64,000 nt of DNA from the NCBI RefSeq assembly GCF_039909015.1, contig NZ_CP150919.1, positions 5,928,501 to 5,992,500 on the forward strand, given 5' to 3'. The notes beneath the pieces were generated by a model that searched no databases, was not told the origin of the DNA, and saw only the letters and a program-made list of their open reading frames with translations. This document shows, piece by piece, positions 52,783 to 62,134 of the stretch. Every line of letters starts with the position of its first letter. Positions within the stretch are counted from its first letter, which is position 1. Source of the DNA: Pseudomonas grandcourensis. GTDB lineage: Bacteria; Pseudomonadota; Gammaproteobacteria; Pseudomonadales; Pseudomonadaceae. The position numbers and the translations under genes were made by a program.

Positions 52783-53573
52783 GCGGTGATCCTCAGACGT
52801 AGGAAACGGAACAGTTGATCGGTGACCAGGCCCAGCAGACCGATGATCGCGATGGCGAGGAAAATCACATCCACCTGGAAGCCACGCATGGCCTTGAGGC
52901 TCAGGTAACCCAGGCCACTGGAAGCGGCGACCAGTTCAGCCACCACCAGGTAAGTCCAGGCCCAGCCCATGGTCACGCGCAGGGTGTCGAGCACACCTGG
53001 CAAGGAAGCCGGAGCGATCACGTGCAGCACCGCATCACGACGGTTGGAACCCAGGGTGTAGGAGGCGTTGATCAGGTCCTTGGAGATGCCTTTGGACACG
53101 TCCGCGATCATCACCAATTGCTGGAAAAATACGCCGAAGATGATCACCGACACCCGCTGCTCCAGACCGATGCCGATCCACAGGATGAACAGCGGCACGA
53201 ACGAGGTCACCGGCAGGTAGCGAATGAAATTCACCAGCGGCTCAAGAAAGGCCTGGACGATGCGGAAGCTGCCCATCAACAGCCCCAACGGCACCGCCAC
53301 CAGGGAGGACACGATGAAACCGACCATCACTACTTCGACACTGGCCCACACATGCTGGCCGAGGGTGCCGTCGCGACCCAGGCGCACGGCGGCCTCGACC
53401 ACCGCGCCCGGCGTCGGCAGGAACATGCCCGGCACCACGCCGCCGTAGGACAAGCCGGCCCACAGGCCGACCAACAGCACCCAGGCCAGGCCGCTCGCGC
53501 TCCAGATCACCGAGACCGGCAAACCGGTCTTGGGCGTGATGCAACGGCTCAGCCATGAATTGCGCTTGAACAT
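52770..53573 (-). CDS. ABC transporter permease, nitrate/sulfonate/taurine class
   Basis: This 267-residue permease has six helices and the BPD signature PASLPGVLDTLRVTMGWAWTYLVVAELVAASSGLG near residue 185-220, typical of SsuC/TauC. It is nine bases downstream of the binding-protein gene. Confidence 0.92.
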   Translation of the reverse strand: MFKRNSWLSRCITPKTGLPVSVIWSASGLAWVLLVGLWAGLSYGGVVPGMFLPTPGAVVEAAVRLGRDGTLGQHVWASVEVVMVGFIVSSLVAVPLGLLMGSFRIVQAFLEPLVNFIRYLPVTSFVPLFILWIGIGLEQRVSVIIFGVFFQQLVMIADVSKGISKDLINASYTLGSNRRDAVLHVIAPASLPGVLDTLRVTMGWAWTYLVVAELVAASSGLGYLSLKAMRGFQVDVIFLAIAIIGLLGLVTDQLFRFLRLRITAWAQ

Positions 53574-53581
53574 GCAGCCTC

Positions 53582-54568
53582 CTAGAGCGGGGTGACGAAA
53601 CGGTTGTCGATCAGGTCGTCATTGCTGACGTTGTAGGGCTTGCCTTGCAGCTCGCTGGCGGTCTCGTTGGCCAGTTTGATCAGCGGTGCGCTGTCACCCG
53701 GTTTGCCCGGCGCGCCCAGCAGTTTTTCGCTCATGGCCTGATCGTAGAAACGCACGCCTTGCGCTGCGGCTTCCAGTTCCTTCGGATCGGCCAGGTAACC
53801 GCCAACACCCTTGGCCATGATTTTGTAGGCTTCCTGCGGATGATCCTTGGTGTACTGCACGGCTTTGTACAAACCGGCCACCAGGGCCTTGACGTCTTCC
53901 GGCTGTTTTTCGATCACGGTGCAGTTCAGTGCGACCACGTCGACGATCACCCCCGGTGTGCTGCTGCTGTCGATCAGCACCTTGCCCTGCTGCTTGTCGC
54001 GAACCATCGACAGGTGCGGCTCCCAGGTCACGGCAGCCGGTACGCGACCGGCGATGAACGCGGTGGCGGCGTCGTCGGCCGTCATGTTCTGCACGGTGAT
54101 GTCGCTCATTTTCATGCCGTTCTTTTTCAGCAGATACGACAACCAGAACTGCGAGGTCGAACCTTCGTTCACCGCCACGGCCTGGCCTTTGAGCTCTTGC
54201 AGGCTCTTGACGTCCTTGCCTACCAGCACGCCGTCGCCACCATGGCTGTCGTCCAGCGCGGCCACGGCCTTGAAGCAGAATTGCGGACGGTACTTGAGCA
54301 CCTCGTCGATGGTCGACGCCGAGCCGGACAACTCGCCGGAAGCTTGTGCGGCCATGTACATCGCCGCTTCTTCGACCACCGGCAACTCGACGGTCAAACC
54401 GTTCTCCTTGAAGTAGCCGAGGTCCTGGGCCAGGTACAGGGTGCCGTAGCCGACCCAGGTGGTATGACCGATGGACAGGGTGCCGGCCTGGGCGCTGGTG
54501 GCGACCGTCGCGGCGATGGCGGTGACCGCCAGTGGATGGGCAACGCGGGTAAGCAAGGACTTGATCAT
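53582..54568 (-). CDS. ABC transporter substrate-binding protein (TauA/SsuA/NMT1-like)
   Basis: This 328-residue periplasmic protein has a signal peptide (cleavage near TSAQAG, residue 28) and a binding fold beginning LSIGHTTWVGYGTLYLAQDLGYFKENGLTVEL. The N-terminal GHTTWVGYGTLYLA is typical of this class. Substrates in the family include sulfonates, taurine, nitrate, pyrimidine precursors and polyamines. The neighbouring aminotransferase and aldehyde dehydrogenase point to an amine. The ATG at 54568 has a GGGAG site upstream and starts the signal peptide. Confidence 0.85.
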   Translation of the reverse strand: MIKSLLTRVAHPLAVTAIAATVATSAQAGTLSIGHTTWVGYGTLYLAQDLGYFKENGLTVELPVVEEAAMYMAAQASGELSGSASTIDEVLKYRPQFCFKAVAALDDSHGGDGVLVGKDVKSLQELKGQAVAVNEGSTSQFWLSYLLKKNGMKMSDITVQNMTADDAATAFIAGRVPAAVTWEPHLSMVRDKQQGKVLIDSSSTPGVIVDVVALNCTVIEKQPEDVKALVAGLYKAVQYTKDHPQEAYKIMAKGVGGYLADPKELEAAAQGVRFYDQAMSEKLLGAPGKPGDSAPLIKLANETASELQGKPYNVSNDDLIDNRFVTPL

Positions 54569-54826
54569 GGAGCACTCCCAAAGCTGTTGATTTAGTTTTG
54601 TCATGGGCAGTACGGCGAGCCCTGAATCGGCTGCGACCTGTGGTCTCTCAGGGACCCTTCGGCGGGCAGCATTCGGCGGGCTGGCGATATCGATGTTGGC
54701 CCAAGGGCGGGATTAGGAAAATGAGGAAATATGTGGATGCGAGTGATGAAAAAACTGGTTAGCGCGCACCGCGAAAGGGCGCTGTGGGCGGGGATGCCCG
54801 AGGTGGGTGCAAAGCTTGAGAACAGC

Positions 54827-54902
54827 AAAAGATCGCAGCCTTCGGCAGCTCCTACATTGGAATGCGATCCCCTGTAGGAGCTGCCGAAGGCTGCGATCTT
54901 TT
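54827..54902. repeat. perfect 30-bp inverted repeat with 16-bp loop
   Basis: Arms 54827-54856 and 54873-54902 match at 30 of 30 positions (core GATCGCAGCCTTCGGCAGCT). This is the second repeat family of fluorescens-group genomes, distinct from the GCGAGCAGGCTCG REP. Confidence 0.85.
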
Positions 54903-54914
54903 ATGTCTGTCGCA

Positions 54915-55006
54915 ATCGCGAGCAGGCTCGCTCCTACAGGGGTCTATGTCGCCCTCGTTTCCGATGATCGACACAAATCCAATGTAGGAGCGAGCCTGCT
55001 CGCGAT
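54915..55006. repeat. REP doublet, perfect 24-bp arms
   Basis: Arms 54915-54938 and 54983-55006 are perfect inverted copies of the GCGAGCAGGCTCG unit with a 44-bp spacer, next to the 3' end of the aminotransferase gene. Confidence 0.85.
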
Positions 55007-55032
55007 AAGGTCCGCAGGACCTTCCAGCAAGA

Positions 55033-56403
55033 TCAGAGCCGGCCGTATTCCTGCGCCGTCCGATCCAGCGCTTTCAGGGTCTTGCTGATCAGCTCGTCAA
55101 TCTCCTCACGACTGGCGATCAAGGCCGGCGCCATGATCATCCGGCCAAGGGTCGAGCGAATGATCACCCCCTCCTCGAAACCAATCGTACGGCAACGCCA
55201 GGCAATATCGTTCTCGTTGGCGAAACGCTTGCGAGTGGACTTGTCTTCGGCCAGTTGCAACGCCGCGACCATGCCGGTGCCCTGGATATCACCCACCAGC
55301 GGGTGCTTGCCGAACACTTCCCGCAGGCACTGTTGCAGGTACGGGCCGATGTCGTCCTTGACCCGCGTCACCACACCTTCGTCACGTAGCGCCTTGAGGT
55401 TGGCAATCGCCACCGCCGCCGCCACCGGGTGCCCGGAATAGGTCAAGCCGTGGGCAAACACGCCGCCCTGCTCCACCAGCACCGAGGCCATTTTCTTCGA
55501 CAGGATCAAGCCGCCCATGGGGATGTAACCCGAGGTCAGGCCTTTGGCGATGGACAGGGTGTCCGGCTCGAAACCGAAGTACTCGTGGGCGAACCATTCG
55601 CCGGTACGACCGAAGCCGCCGATCACTTCATCCGCGCACAGCAGCACATCGTACTTGCGGCAGATGCGCTGGATTTCCGGCCAGTAGCTCTCTGGCGGGA
55701 AGATCATGCCGCCGGCGCCCTGGAACGGTTCGGCGATAAAGCCCGCGACCTTGTCCGCACCCAGTTCGAGGATCTTCGCTTCCAGTTGCTGTGCCGCGCG
55801 CAGACCGAACTCGGCCGGGGTCAGGTTGCCTTCGTGGGCGAAAAAGTACGGCTCGTCGATGTGCTCGATGTCCGGAATCATGCCGCCCATTTCGTGCATG
55901 AACTTCATGCCGCCCAGCGCCGTCGCGGCCAGGGTCGAACCGTGGTAACCGTTCCAGCGGCCGATCATGATTTTCTTCTCGGGCTTGCCGAGCACCTGCC
56001 AGTAGCGACGCACCGTGCGGATCAACACCTCGTTGGCTTCGGAGCCGGAGTTGGTGTAGATCGCGTGGCTGTAGTGAGCCGGCAGCAGGCTGAACAGCAG
56101 CTCGGACAGCTCGATCACCTGCGGGTGGGTGGTGTGGAAAAACATGTTGTAGTACGGCAACTGTTCCAGCTGCTGGCTCGCCGCAGCGGCCAGGTCCTTG
56201 CGCCCATAACCGAGGTTGGTGCACCACAACCCGGACATGCCGTCGAGGTAACGCCGGCCATCGTTGTCCCACAGGTGCAGGCGTTCGCCACGGACCATCA
56301 CCCGTGGCCCCTCTTCGTTGAGGGCTTTCTGATCGACGAACGCATGGATGTGGTGCGCAGCGTCGGCGGCCTGGTAGTCGCGGGTGTCACGTGATGTGGT
56401 CAT
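55033..56403 (-). CDS. class III (omega-amine) aminotransferase
   Basis: This PLP enzyme of 456 residues moves the terminal amine of a diamine, beta-alanine or similar compound to pyruvate. The PLP Lys lies in LSIAKGLTSGYIPMGG near residue 288, with YTNSGSEANEVLIRTVR near 118 and LCADEVIGGFGRTG near 256. It resembles SpuC/BauA-type enzymes. Its start is 22 bp downstream of the aldehyde dehydrogenase, which would oxidise the aldehyde product, so the pair forms one catabolic step. Confidence 0.9.
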   Translation of the reverse strand: MTTSRDTRDYQAADAAHHIHAFVDQKALNEEGPRVMVRGERLHLWDNDGRRYLDGMSGLWCTNLGYGRKDLAAAASQQLEQLPYYNMFFHTTHPQVIELSELLFSLLPAHYSHAIYTNSGSEANEVLIRTVRRYWQVLGKPEKKIMIGRWNGYHGSTLAATALGGMKFMHEMGGMIPDIEHIDEPYFFAHEGNLTPAEFGLRAAQQLEAKILELGADKVAGFIAEPFQGAGGMIFPPESYWPEIQRICRKYDVLLCADEVIGGFGRTGEWFAHEYFGFEPDTLSIAKGLTSGYIPMGGLILSKKMASVLVEQGGVFAHGLTYSGHPVAAAVAIANLKALRDEGVVTRVKDDIGPYLQQCLREVFGKHPLVGDIQGTGMVAALQLAEDKSTRKRFANENDIAWRCRTIGFEEGVIIRSTLGRMIMAPALIASREEIDELISKTLKALDRTAQEYGRL

Positions 56404-56424
56404 CGCCAGTTCTCCGTTTTGTTA

Positions 56425-57915
56425 TCAGCGCAATTGAAACCAGGTGGTCTTCAACTGGGTGTATTTATCGAATGAATGCAGGGACAGGTCGCGGCCGAAC
56501 CCCGACTGCTTGCCGCCGCCAAAAGGCACGGTCACGTCCAGCGCATCGACGCTGTTGACCGACACCGTACCGGCCCGCAATTGTCGCGCCACACGGTGGG
56601 CGCGGTTGAGGTCGTCGGTCCACAGCGAAGCCGCCAGACCGTAGACGCTGTCGTTGGCCAACTGCAAGGCGTGGGCCTCGTCGTCGAATGGCGTAATCGC
56701 CAGCACCGGGCCGAACACTTCATCGCGAAACAGCGGCATGTCCGGCGTCACGCCGGTGAAAATCGTCGGTTGGATGAAGTTGTCCGAGCCGTTGAAGATC
56801 GACTGCCGACCACCACAAACCTTGGTCGCGCCTTGCTGCTCGGCCTGCTGGATGAATTTCATGATGCGCGCAGTCTGACGGCTGTCGACGATGGCCCCGG
56901 CGGCGCTCGACGGGTCCAGCGGATCGCCCGGCAACCAGCGTTCGGCCTGGGCCTTGAGGCGCTCGACGAACTCGTCATGGATCGAGCGCTGCACCAGCAA
57001 CCGCGAGTTGGCCGAGCAGACTTCGCCCTGATTGAAGAAGATGCCGAATGCGGCTTTTTCCGCTGCCAGATCGAGGTCCTGGCAATCGGCGAACACCAGG
57101 TTCGCACTCTTGCCACCGCACTCCAGCCACACCTGCTTGAGGTTCGACTGGGCCGAGTACTGCATGAAATATTTGCCGACTTCGGTGGAGCCGGTGAACA
57201 CCAGGCAATCGACGTCCGGGTGCAGGCCCAGAGCCTTGCCGGTCTGTTCGCCGAGGCCCGGCAGTACGTTGAGTACACCTGGCGGAATCCCCGCCTCCAG
57301 CGCCAGCTCAGCCAGGCGCAGGGCGGAAAACGGCGATTGCTCGGCCGGTTTGAGGACTACCGAGTTACCGGCGGCCAGGGCCGGGGCGAGTTTCCACGCC
57401 GCCATGTCCAGAGGGAAATTCCACGGCACCACGGCAGCCACTACGCCCAAGGCTTCGCGAGTAATGGTTGCCAGCACGTTCTGCGCACTCGGCGCGACCT
57501 GGTCGTAGAGCTTGTCGAGGCTCTCGGCGTACCAGCGGAACACGCCTGCGGCACCCGGTACGTCGATGTTGTAGGCATCGGTGACGGGCTTGCCCATATT
57601 CAGCGAATCGAGCAGCGCCAGCTCTTCACGGTTTTCCAGGATCAAGTCGGCCAGGCGCAACAGTACTTGCTTGCGTTCGGTCGGCGAGCGCGCAGCCCAG
57701 GTGCCCGCCTCGAAGACCTGCCGCGCATTGTGTACCGCTGCGTTCACATCTTCTTCGCCGCAGGCGGCAATGTTGGCCAGGCATTGCCCGGTGGCAGGGT
57801 TGATCGCGGCGAAAGTCTGCCCCGACTGCGCCGGGCGGCGCTGGCCGTCGATCACGGCCTGGTCGGGAAACCGCATAGAAGCGGCCTTGCGTTGCCAATA
57901 CTCAAGCTCGAACAC
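56425..57915 (-). CDS. PuuC/KauB-like aldehyde dehydrogenase
   Basis: This NAD(P)-dependent enzyme oxidises amino-aldehydes to acids. The 496 residues match E. coli PuuC (495), including the N-terminus VFELEYWQRKA. The catalytic Glu is in WLECGGKSAN and the nucleophile Cys in FNQGEVCSANSR. The start is a GTG at 57915 with GGAG nine bases upstream, chosen because PuuC homology begins there; the first internal ATG would remove this conserved part. The gene is divergent from a LysR regulator. Confidence 0.9.
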   Translation of the reverse strand: MFELEYWQRKAASMRFPDQAVIDGQRRPAQSGQTFAAINPATGQCLANIAACGEEDVNAAVHNARQVFEAGTWAARSPTERKQVLLRLADLILENREELALLDSLNMGKPVTDAYNIDVPGAAGVFRWYAESLDKLYDQVAPSAQNVLATITREALGVVAAVVPWNFPLDMAAWKLAPALAAGNSVVLKPAEQSPFSALRLAELALEAGIPPGVLNVLPGLGEQTGKALGLHPDVDCLVFTGSTEVGKYFMQYSAQSNLKQVWLECGGKSANLVFADCQDLDLAAEKAAFGIFFNQGEVCSANSRLLVQRSIHDEFVERLKAQAERWLPGDPLDPSSAAGAIVDSRQTARIMKFIQQAEQQGATKVCGGRQSIFNGSDNFIQPTIFTGVTPDMPLFRDEVFGPVLAITPFDDEAHALQLANDSVYGLAASLWTDDLNRAHRVARQLRAGTVSVNSVDALDVTVPFGGGKQSGFGRDLSLHSFDKYTQLKTTWFQLR

Positions 57916-58141
57916 GTTCAGATGCTCCAGAGGACATTCTTGTGTATTGGATAGTCGCTCAGGCCCGAGCGGTGGAAAACCAGTAAAAATGTGTTCGCAG
58001 GCCAAGAAAAAACTACGTAGCCAATCTCCCTTCTGGCGCAGCATGTGGTTATTGTTCAAACACAACAAATCGCTACCCGAGCGGATAGGGGTGGCGCGCA
58101 AATTGCCTGGATGCCTGATCCGTTCTCCCCCGAGGTTTGCT

Positions 58142-59065
58142 GTGGCTGCCTACAATCTGCGTCAACTGAAATACTTCATCACCACCGTCGAGTGCGGCAG
58201 CGTCGCCGAGGCCTCGCGCAAGCTGTACATCGCCCAGCCTTCGATCTCCACGGCCATCAAAGGGCTGGAAGACAGTTTCGGCGTGCAACTGCTGATCCGC
58301 CATCACGCTCAGGGGGTGTCATTGACCCCCAGCGGTGCACGCTTCTACCGCAAGGCCCAGGAACTGCTGCGCATGGCCAAGGAGTTCGAGCAGAACGCCT
58401 TGGCCGACAACGACGTGGTCGCCGGGCAGATCGATATCGGCTGCTTCGAAACCGTCGCGCCGCTGTACCTGCCGCAATTGATTGCCGGGTTTTCGGCGCT
58501 GTACCCGGGGGTGGAAATCCGCATCCGCGACGGCGAGCAACAAGAGCTGGTGCAAGGCCTGACCTCCGGTGCTTTCGATCTGGCGATTCTTTACGAGCAC
58601 GATCTGGACGGCACCATCGAGACCGAACCGCTGATGCCGGCGCAACGACCTTACGCCCTGCTGCCGGCGGATCACCGCTTTGCCCAGCAAGCGCAAGTGT
58701 CGCTGCGGGATCTGTACCTGGAGCCGATGATTCTTCTGGACGTGCAGCCGAGCCGGACCTACTTCGTCAGCCTGTTCGAAGAGCTGGGCCTGACGCCACG
58801 GATCGCCTTCAGCTCGCCATCGATCGAGATGGTGCGCGGCATGGTCGGACAGGGATTCGGGTTCTCAATCCTGGTGACCAAACCGCATTCGGAGTGCACC
58901 TACGACGGGCAAAAAGTGGTGTGCGTGGACATTTCCGAGGACGTCACCGGTTCCGGGCTGGTGGCGGCATGGCTCAAGCGTGGGCAACTGACCAAGCCGG
59001 CGCAGTTGTTTGCTGACTATTGCCGCGAACAACTGACCGCCAAGGCTGAAAGACCTGCCCCGTAA
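58142..59065 (+). CDS. LysR-family regulator of the ALDH/aminotransferase genes
   Basis: This 307-residue LysR protein starts at a GTG (58142) with GAGG six bases upstream. The helix-turn-helix is CGSVAEASRKLYIAQPSISTAIKGLEDSFGVQLLIRH (about 17-55), followed by an effector domain. It is divergent from the aldehyde dehydrogenase gene over 226 bp, the classical position of an activator of that operon. The ligand is probably the amine or an intermediate. Confidence 0.87.
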   Translation: MAAYNLRQLKYFITTVECGSVAEASRKLYIAQPSISTAIKGLEDSFGVQLLIRHHAQGVSLTPSGARFYRKAQELLRMAKEFEQNALADNDVVAGQIDIGCFETVAPLYLPQLIAGFSALYPGVEIRIRDGEQQELVQGLTSGAFDLAILYEHDLDGTIETEPLMPAQRPYALLPADHRFAQQAQVSLRDLYLEPMILLDVQPSRTYFVSLFEELGLTPRIAFSSPSIEMVRGMVGQGFGFSILVTKPHSECTYDGQKVVCVDISEDVTGSGLVAAWLKRGQLTKPAQLFADYCREQLTAKAERPAP

Positions 59066-61582
59066 CTACTTGCGCGGTTTTATCCGCGCGGTGGCTTCGG
59101 CCACCAGCGGATCATCCGGCCAGTAATGCTTCGGATAACGCCCCTTCAAATCCTTCTTCACCTCGGCATAGGTGCTGCGCCAGAAGTTGGCCAGGTCCTG
59201 AGTCACCTGCACCGGCCGCCGCGCCGGGGACAACAGATGCAGTTTGACCACCTGCCGCCCCCCGGCAATGCGCGGGGTTTCGGCCAGGCCGAACAACTCC
59301 TGCAAGCGCACCGCCAGAATCGGCGGCTGTTCGCTGTAGTCCAGACGAATCGACGAACCCGACGGCACGCTTAGATGATGGGGCGCCAGTTCGTCCAGCC
59401 GTTGCGGCAGCGGCCACGGCAGCAGGTTGTGGACGATGCTCGACAGGTCCAGGTTGGCGAAGTGACTGAGCCGCGAAACCTTGCCCAGATACGGCATCAG
59501 CCAGTGTTCCAGACTCTTGAGCAACGCCGCATCGCTGACATCGGGCCACTCGCTCTCGCCCTTGGCGGCGAGGTCCAGTTGCCGCAACAAGGCGACCCGC
59601 GCCTGCCACTGACGCAGCTCCGGGGTCCACGGCAACAGCTCCAGGCCTTTGCGCCGCACCAGGTTGACCAGCGCCTGGCTGCGGGCGGTTTCGTCGAGGC
59701 CGGTCAGTGGCTCGCGGCTGAGGATCAGTTCGCCAACCTTGCGCTGACGCTCGGCCCGCAGCACGCCTTCGCGCTCATCCCAATCCAGTTGATCGACGCA
59801 GCGTACCTGCTCGGCCAGTACTGAATCGAAGAGCGCCGGATCGAAGTCCGTCGCCAGGTAAATCCGCTCCTCACGCTGGCCCTGGCGACTGCCCAGATCG
59901 GCAATCACCAGCCACGCTTGCTTCATCAGGCTGTCGGCTTCGGCGAACAGTGCGGCACGTCCGTTGGCCAAGCGATATTCCGCACCACCGGGGCGCCGTT
60001 GCTGGGCGACCCGGTCGGGATAGGCCAGCGCCAGCAACGCGCCGAGCCAGCGCGGATGATCGGGATCGCTGACCGGCTCCGAGGCTTTGCCGCGCAGGTA
60101 ACCACGATACTGCCGCGCCAGTTGCCGGGCGCGTTGCACCCCGCCCTGGGCACCGCGTGCGGCGCGTTCTTCGCCAGACAGCAATACCAGTCGGCTGTGC
60201 AAGTCCGCCCCGGCGCCGCGCAAGATATCGCGCTCGCCGAGCAGTGCCGCGACATCACAGGCCATGTCCGCCAGACCCAGCGCCTGGCCGCGCAACAGCA
60301 AATGCGCGATGCGCGGATGCGCCGGCAGTTCGGCCATGGCCTGACCGTGACGGGTCAGCGCTTCGCCCTCCAGAGCCCCCAGGCGTTCGAGCAGATCCTG
60401 AGCCTGTGCATAAGCGGCGGCCGGCGGCACGTCGAGCCACACCATTTGCCCGGGCGTCACGCCCCAACGCCCCAGTTGCAAGGCCAGCCCGGCGAGGTCC
60501 GCCGAAAGGATTTCCGCACTGCCATAGGCCGCCAATTGCTCGTGCTGATCCTGGGACCACAAGCGATAACACACGCCGGCTTCCAGGCGCCCGGCCCGGC
60601 CCGCGCGCTGGATGGCGCTGGCCTTGGAAATGCGCTGGGTGTCGAGACGGGTCATGCCGCTGCCGGGGTCGAAACGCGGCACCCGCGCCAGCCCGGCATC
60701 GATTACGACGCGTACGCCGTTGATGGTCAGGCTGGTTTCGGCAATGTTGGTGGCCAGCACCACTTTGCGTTTGCCCGCAGGAGCCGGATCGATTGCTGCC
60801 CGTTGCGCGGCGAGGTCCAGTTCACCGTGCAATGGGCACAGTAGAACCTGAGTGTTTTCGCCCAAGGCATCGGCCAGTTGCTGATGCACGCGGCGGATTT
60901 CTGCCTGCCCCGGCAGGAACACCAGCACGCTGCCGGTCTCGTCGTTCAAGGCTTCGAGGATGGTCTGCACCAGACGCGGCTCGATGAATTCACCGGTCTG
61001 GAACGGCCGGCCCCAACGCATCGCCACCGGGTACATGCGCCCTTCGCTGCGCAGGATCGGCGCGTCGTCGAGCAACCCGGCCAAGCGTTCGCCTTCGAGC
61101 GTGGCGGACATCAAGAGGATTTTCAGCGGCTGATCGTCACGGAACAGTTCGCGGCCATTGAGGCTCAGGGCCAGCGCCAGATCAGCGTCGAGGCTGCGTT
61201 CGTGAAATTCGTCGAAGATCAGCAGGCCCACGCCCTCAAGCGCAGGGTCATCCTGCAAACGCCGGGTGAGGATGCCTTCGGTGACCACTTCGATGCGGGT
61301 GTTGGGGCCGACCTTGCTGTCGAGCCGAATGCGATAGCCCACGGTTTCGCCGACCTTCTCCCCCAACTCACTGGCCAGACGTTCCGCCGCTGCACGCGCG
61401 GCCAACCGGCGGGGTTCGAGCATCAGGATGGTCTGCCCGGCCAGCCACGGTTCATTGAGCAAGGCCAAAGGCACCCGGGTGGTTTTACCGGCGCCGGGCG
61501 GCGCTTCAAGCACGGCTTCGTGGCGTGTAGCGAGGGCTTCACGCAGGGCGGGTAAAACTTCATCGATCGGCAAAGAAATCAT
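59066..61582 (-). CDS. hrpB: ATP-dependent RNA helicase HrpB
   Basis: This DEAH/RHA-type helicase of 838 residues has Walker A APPGAGKTTRVP near residue 26, the DEFH box LIFDEFHERS near 120, SATLEG, LVFLPG and QRAGRAGR near 330, then HA2, OB and the HrpB-specific C-terminal domain ending YPKHYWPDDPLVAEATARIKPRK. The last domain identifies HrpB rather than HrpA. The stop abuts the convergent LysR stop with no spacer. The cellular RNA target is unknown. Confidence 0.95.
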   Translation of the reverse strand: MISLPIDEVLPALREALATRHEAVLEAPPGAGKTTRVPLALLNEPWLAGQTILMLEPRRLAARAAAERLASELGEKVGETVGYRIRLDSKVGPNTRIEVVTEGILTRRLQDDPALEGVGLLIFDEFHERSLDADLALALSLNGRELFRDDQPLKILLMSATLEGERLAGLLDDAPILRSEGRMYPVAMRWGRPFQTGEFIEPRLVQTILEALNDETGSVLVFLPGQAEIRRVHQQLADALGENTQVLLCPLHGELDLAAQRAAIDPAPAGKRKVVLATNIAETSLTINGVRVVIDAGLARVPRFDPGSGMTRLDTQRISKASAIQRAGRAGRLEAGVCYRLWSQDQHEQLAAYGSAEILSADLAGLALQLGRWGVTPGQMVWLDVPPAAAYAQAQDLLERLGALEGEALTRHGQAMAELPAHPRIAHLLLRGQALGLADMACDVAALLGERDILRGAGADLHSRLVLLSGEERAARGAQGGVQRARQLARQYRGYLRGKASEPVSDPDHPRWLGALLALAYPDRVAQQRRPGGAEYRLANGRAALFAEADSLMKQAWLVIADLGSRQGQREERIYLATDFDPALFDSVLAEQVRCVDQLDWDEREGVLRAERQRKVGELILSREPLTGLDETARSQALVNLVRRKGLELLPWTPELRQWQARVALLRQLDLAAKGESEWPDVSDAALLKSLEHWLMPYLGKVSRLSHFANLDLSSIVHNLLPWPLPQRLDELAPHHLSVPSGSSIRLDYSEQPPILAVRLQELFGLAETPRIAGGRQVVKLHLLSPARRPVQVTQDLANFWRSTYAEVKKDLKGRYPKHYWPDDPLVAEATARIKPRK

Positions 61583-61682
61583 GCTGGCTCCAAAACAGAG
61601 GCGCGAGTATAACGGCGAACTGTTTGGCGTAGTCTGGGCTCTAACCAGTAACGTTATTGGCGTTCTACTCAGGAGATTTCAT

Positions 61683-62102
61683 ATGCGTGCTCCCTTTCGC
61701 CTGATTGGCGGTGTTCTGGTCGCAACCTTGCTGACTCAAGTGACCGCCTGCGGTTCGATCTTCTACCCGGATCGCCGGGGCCAGATCGAAGGCAAGATCG
61801 ACCCGGCCATCGCCGCGCTCGACGCCGTGGGCCTGCTGTTCTACATCATCCCCGGCCTGATCGCATTTGCCGTGGACTTCGCCACCGGCGCGATTTACTT
61901 CGAGCCGGGCAAGACCGCCCAGGTCGACCCGCAAAAACTCAAGGACGCCATCGGTGCCGACGGCAAGGTCGATAACCGCAAGTTGCAGACTATTCTGGAA
62001 AGCGAACTGGGCCGCAGCTTCCCGCTGGACGATCCACGCCTGATCCAGAGCAAAGGCAGCGCACAGCAACTGGCGATGTTCGGCCTGCAACCCGCAGCGT
62101 AA
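61683..62102 (+). CDS. small lipoprotein of unknown function
   Basis: This 139-residue protein has a lipoprotein signal with lipobox VTAC (Cys23) and Gly after it, predicting outer-membrane sorting. A hydrophobic stretch (ALDAVGLLFYIIPGLIAFAVDFATGAIYF, about 46-74) could be a second membrane contact. AGGAG precedes the ATG at 61683. I do not recognise a named family. It precedes fieF by 32 bp and may share its transcript. Confidence 0.75.
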   Translation: MRAPFRLIGGVLVATLLTQVTACGSIFYPDRRGQIEGKIDPAIAALDAVGLLFYIIPGLIAFAVDFATGAIYFEPGKTAQVDPQKLKDAIGADGKVDNRKLQTILESELGRSFPLDDPRLIQSKGSAQQLAMFGLQPAA

Positions 62103-62134
62103 TCCCTACGCGCGAAAGGACTCTTCAAGGAACG

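Larger units (their letters stand above)
54569..55032. other. 464-bp gap with three inverted repeats
   Basis: No gene is seen between the binding-protein and aminotransferase genes. It contains a 30-bp perfect inverted repeat and a REP doublet. The promoter of the ABC operon probably lies in 54569-54820. Confidence 0.5.

Noticed and set aside
54827..55006. Repeat cluster considered as a CRISPR array
   Set aside because: The units are inverted pairs of two different palindromic families, not direct repeats with unique spacers, and no cas genes are present.
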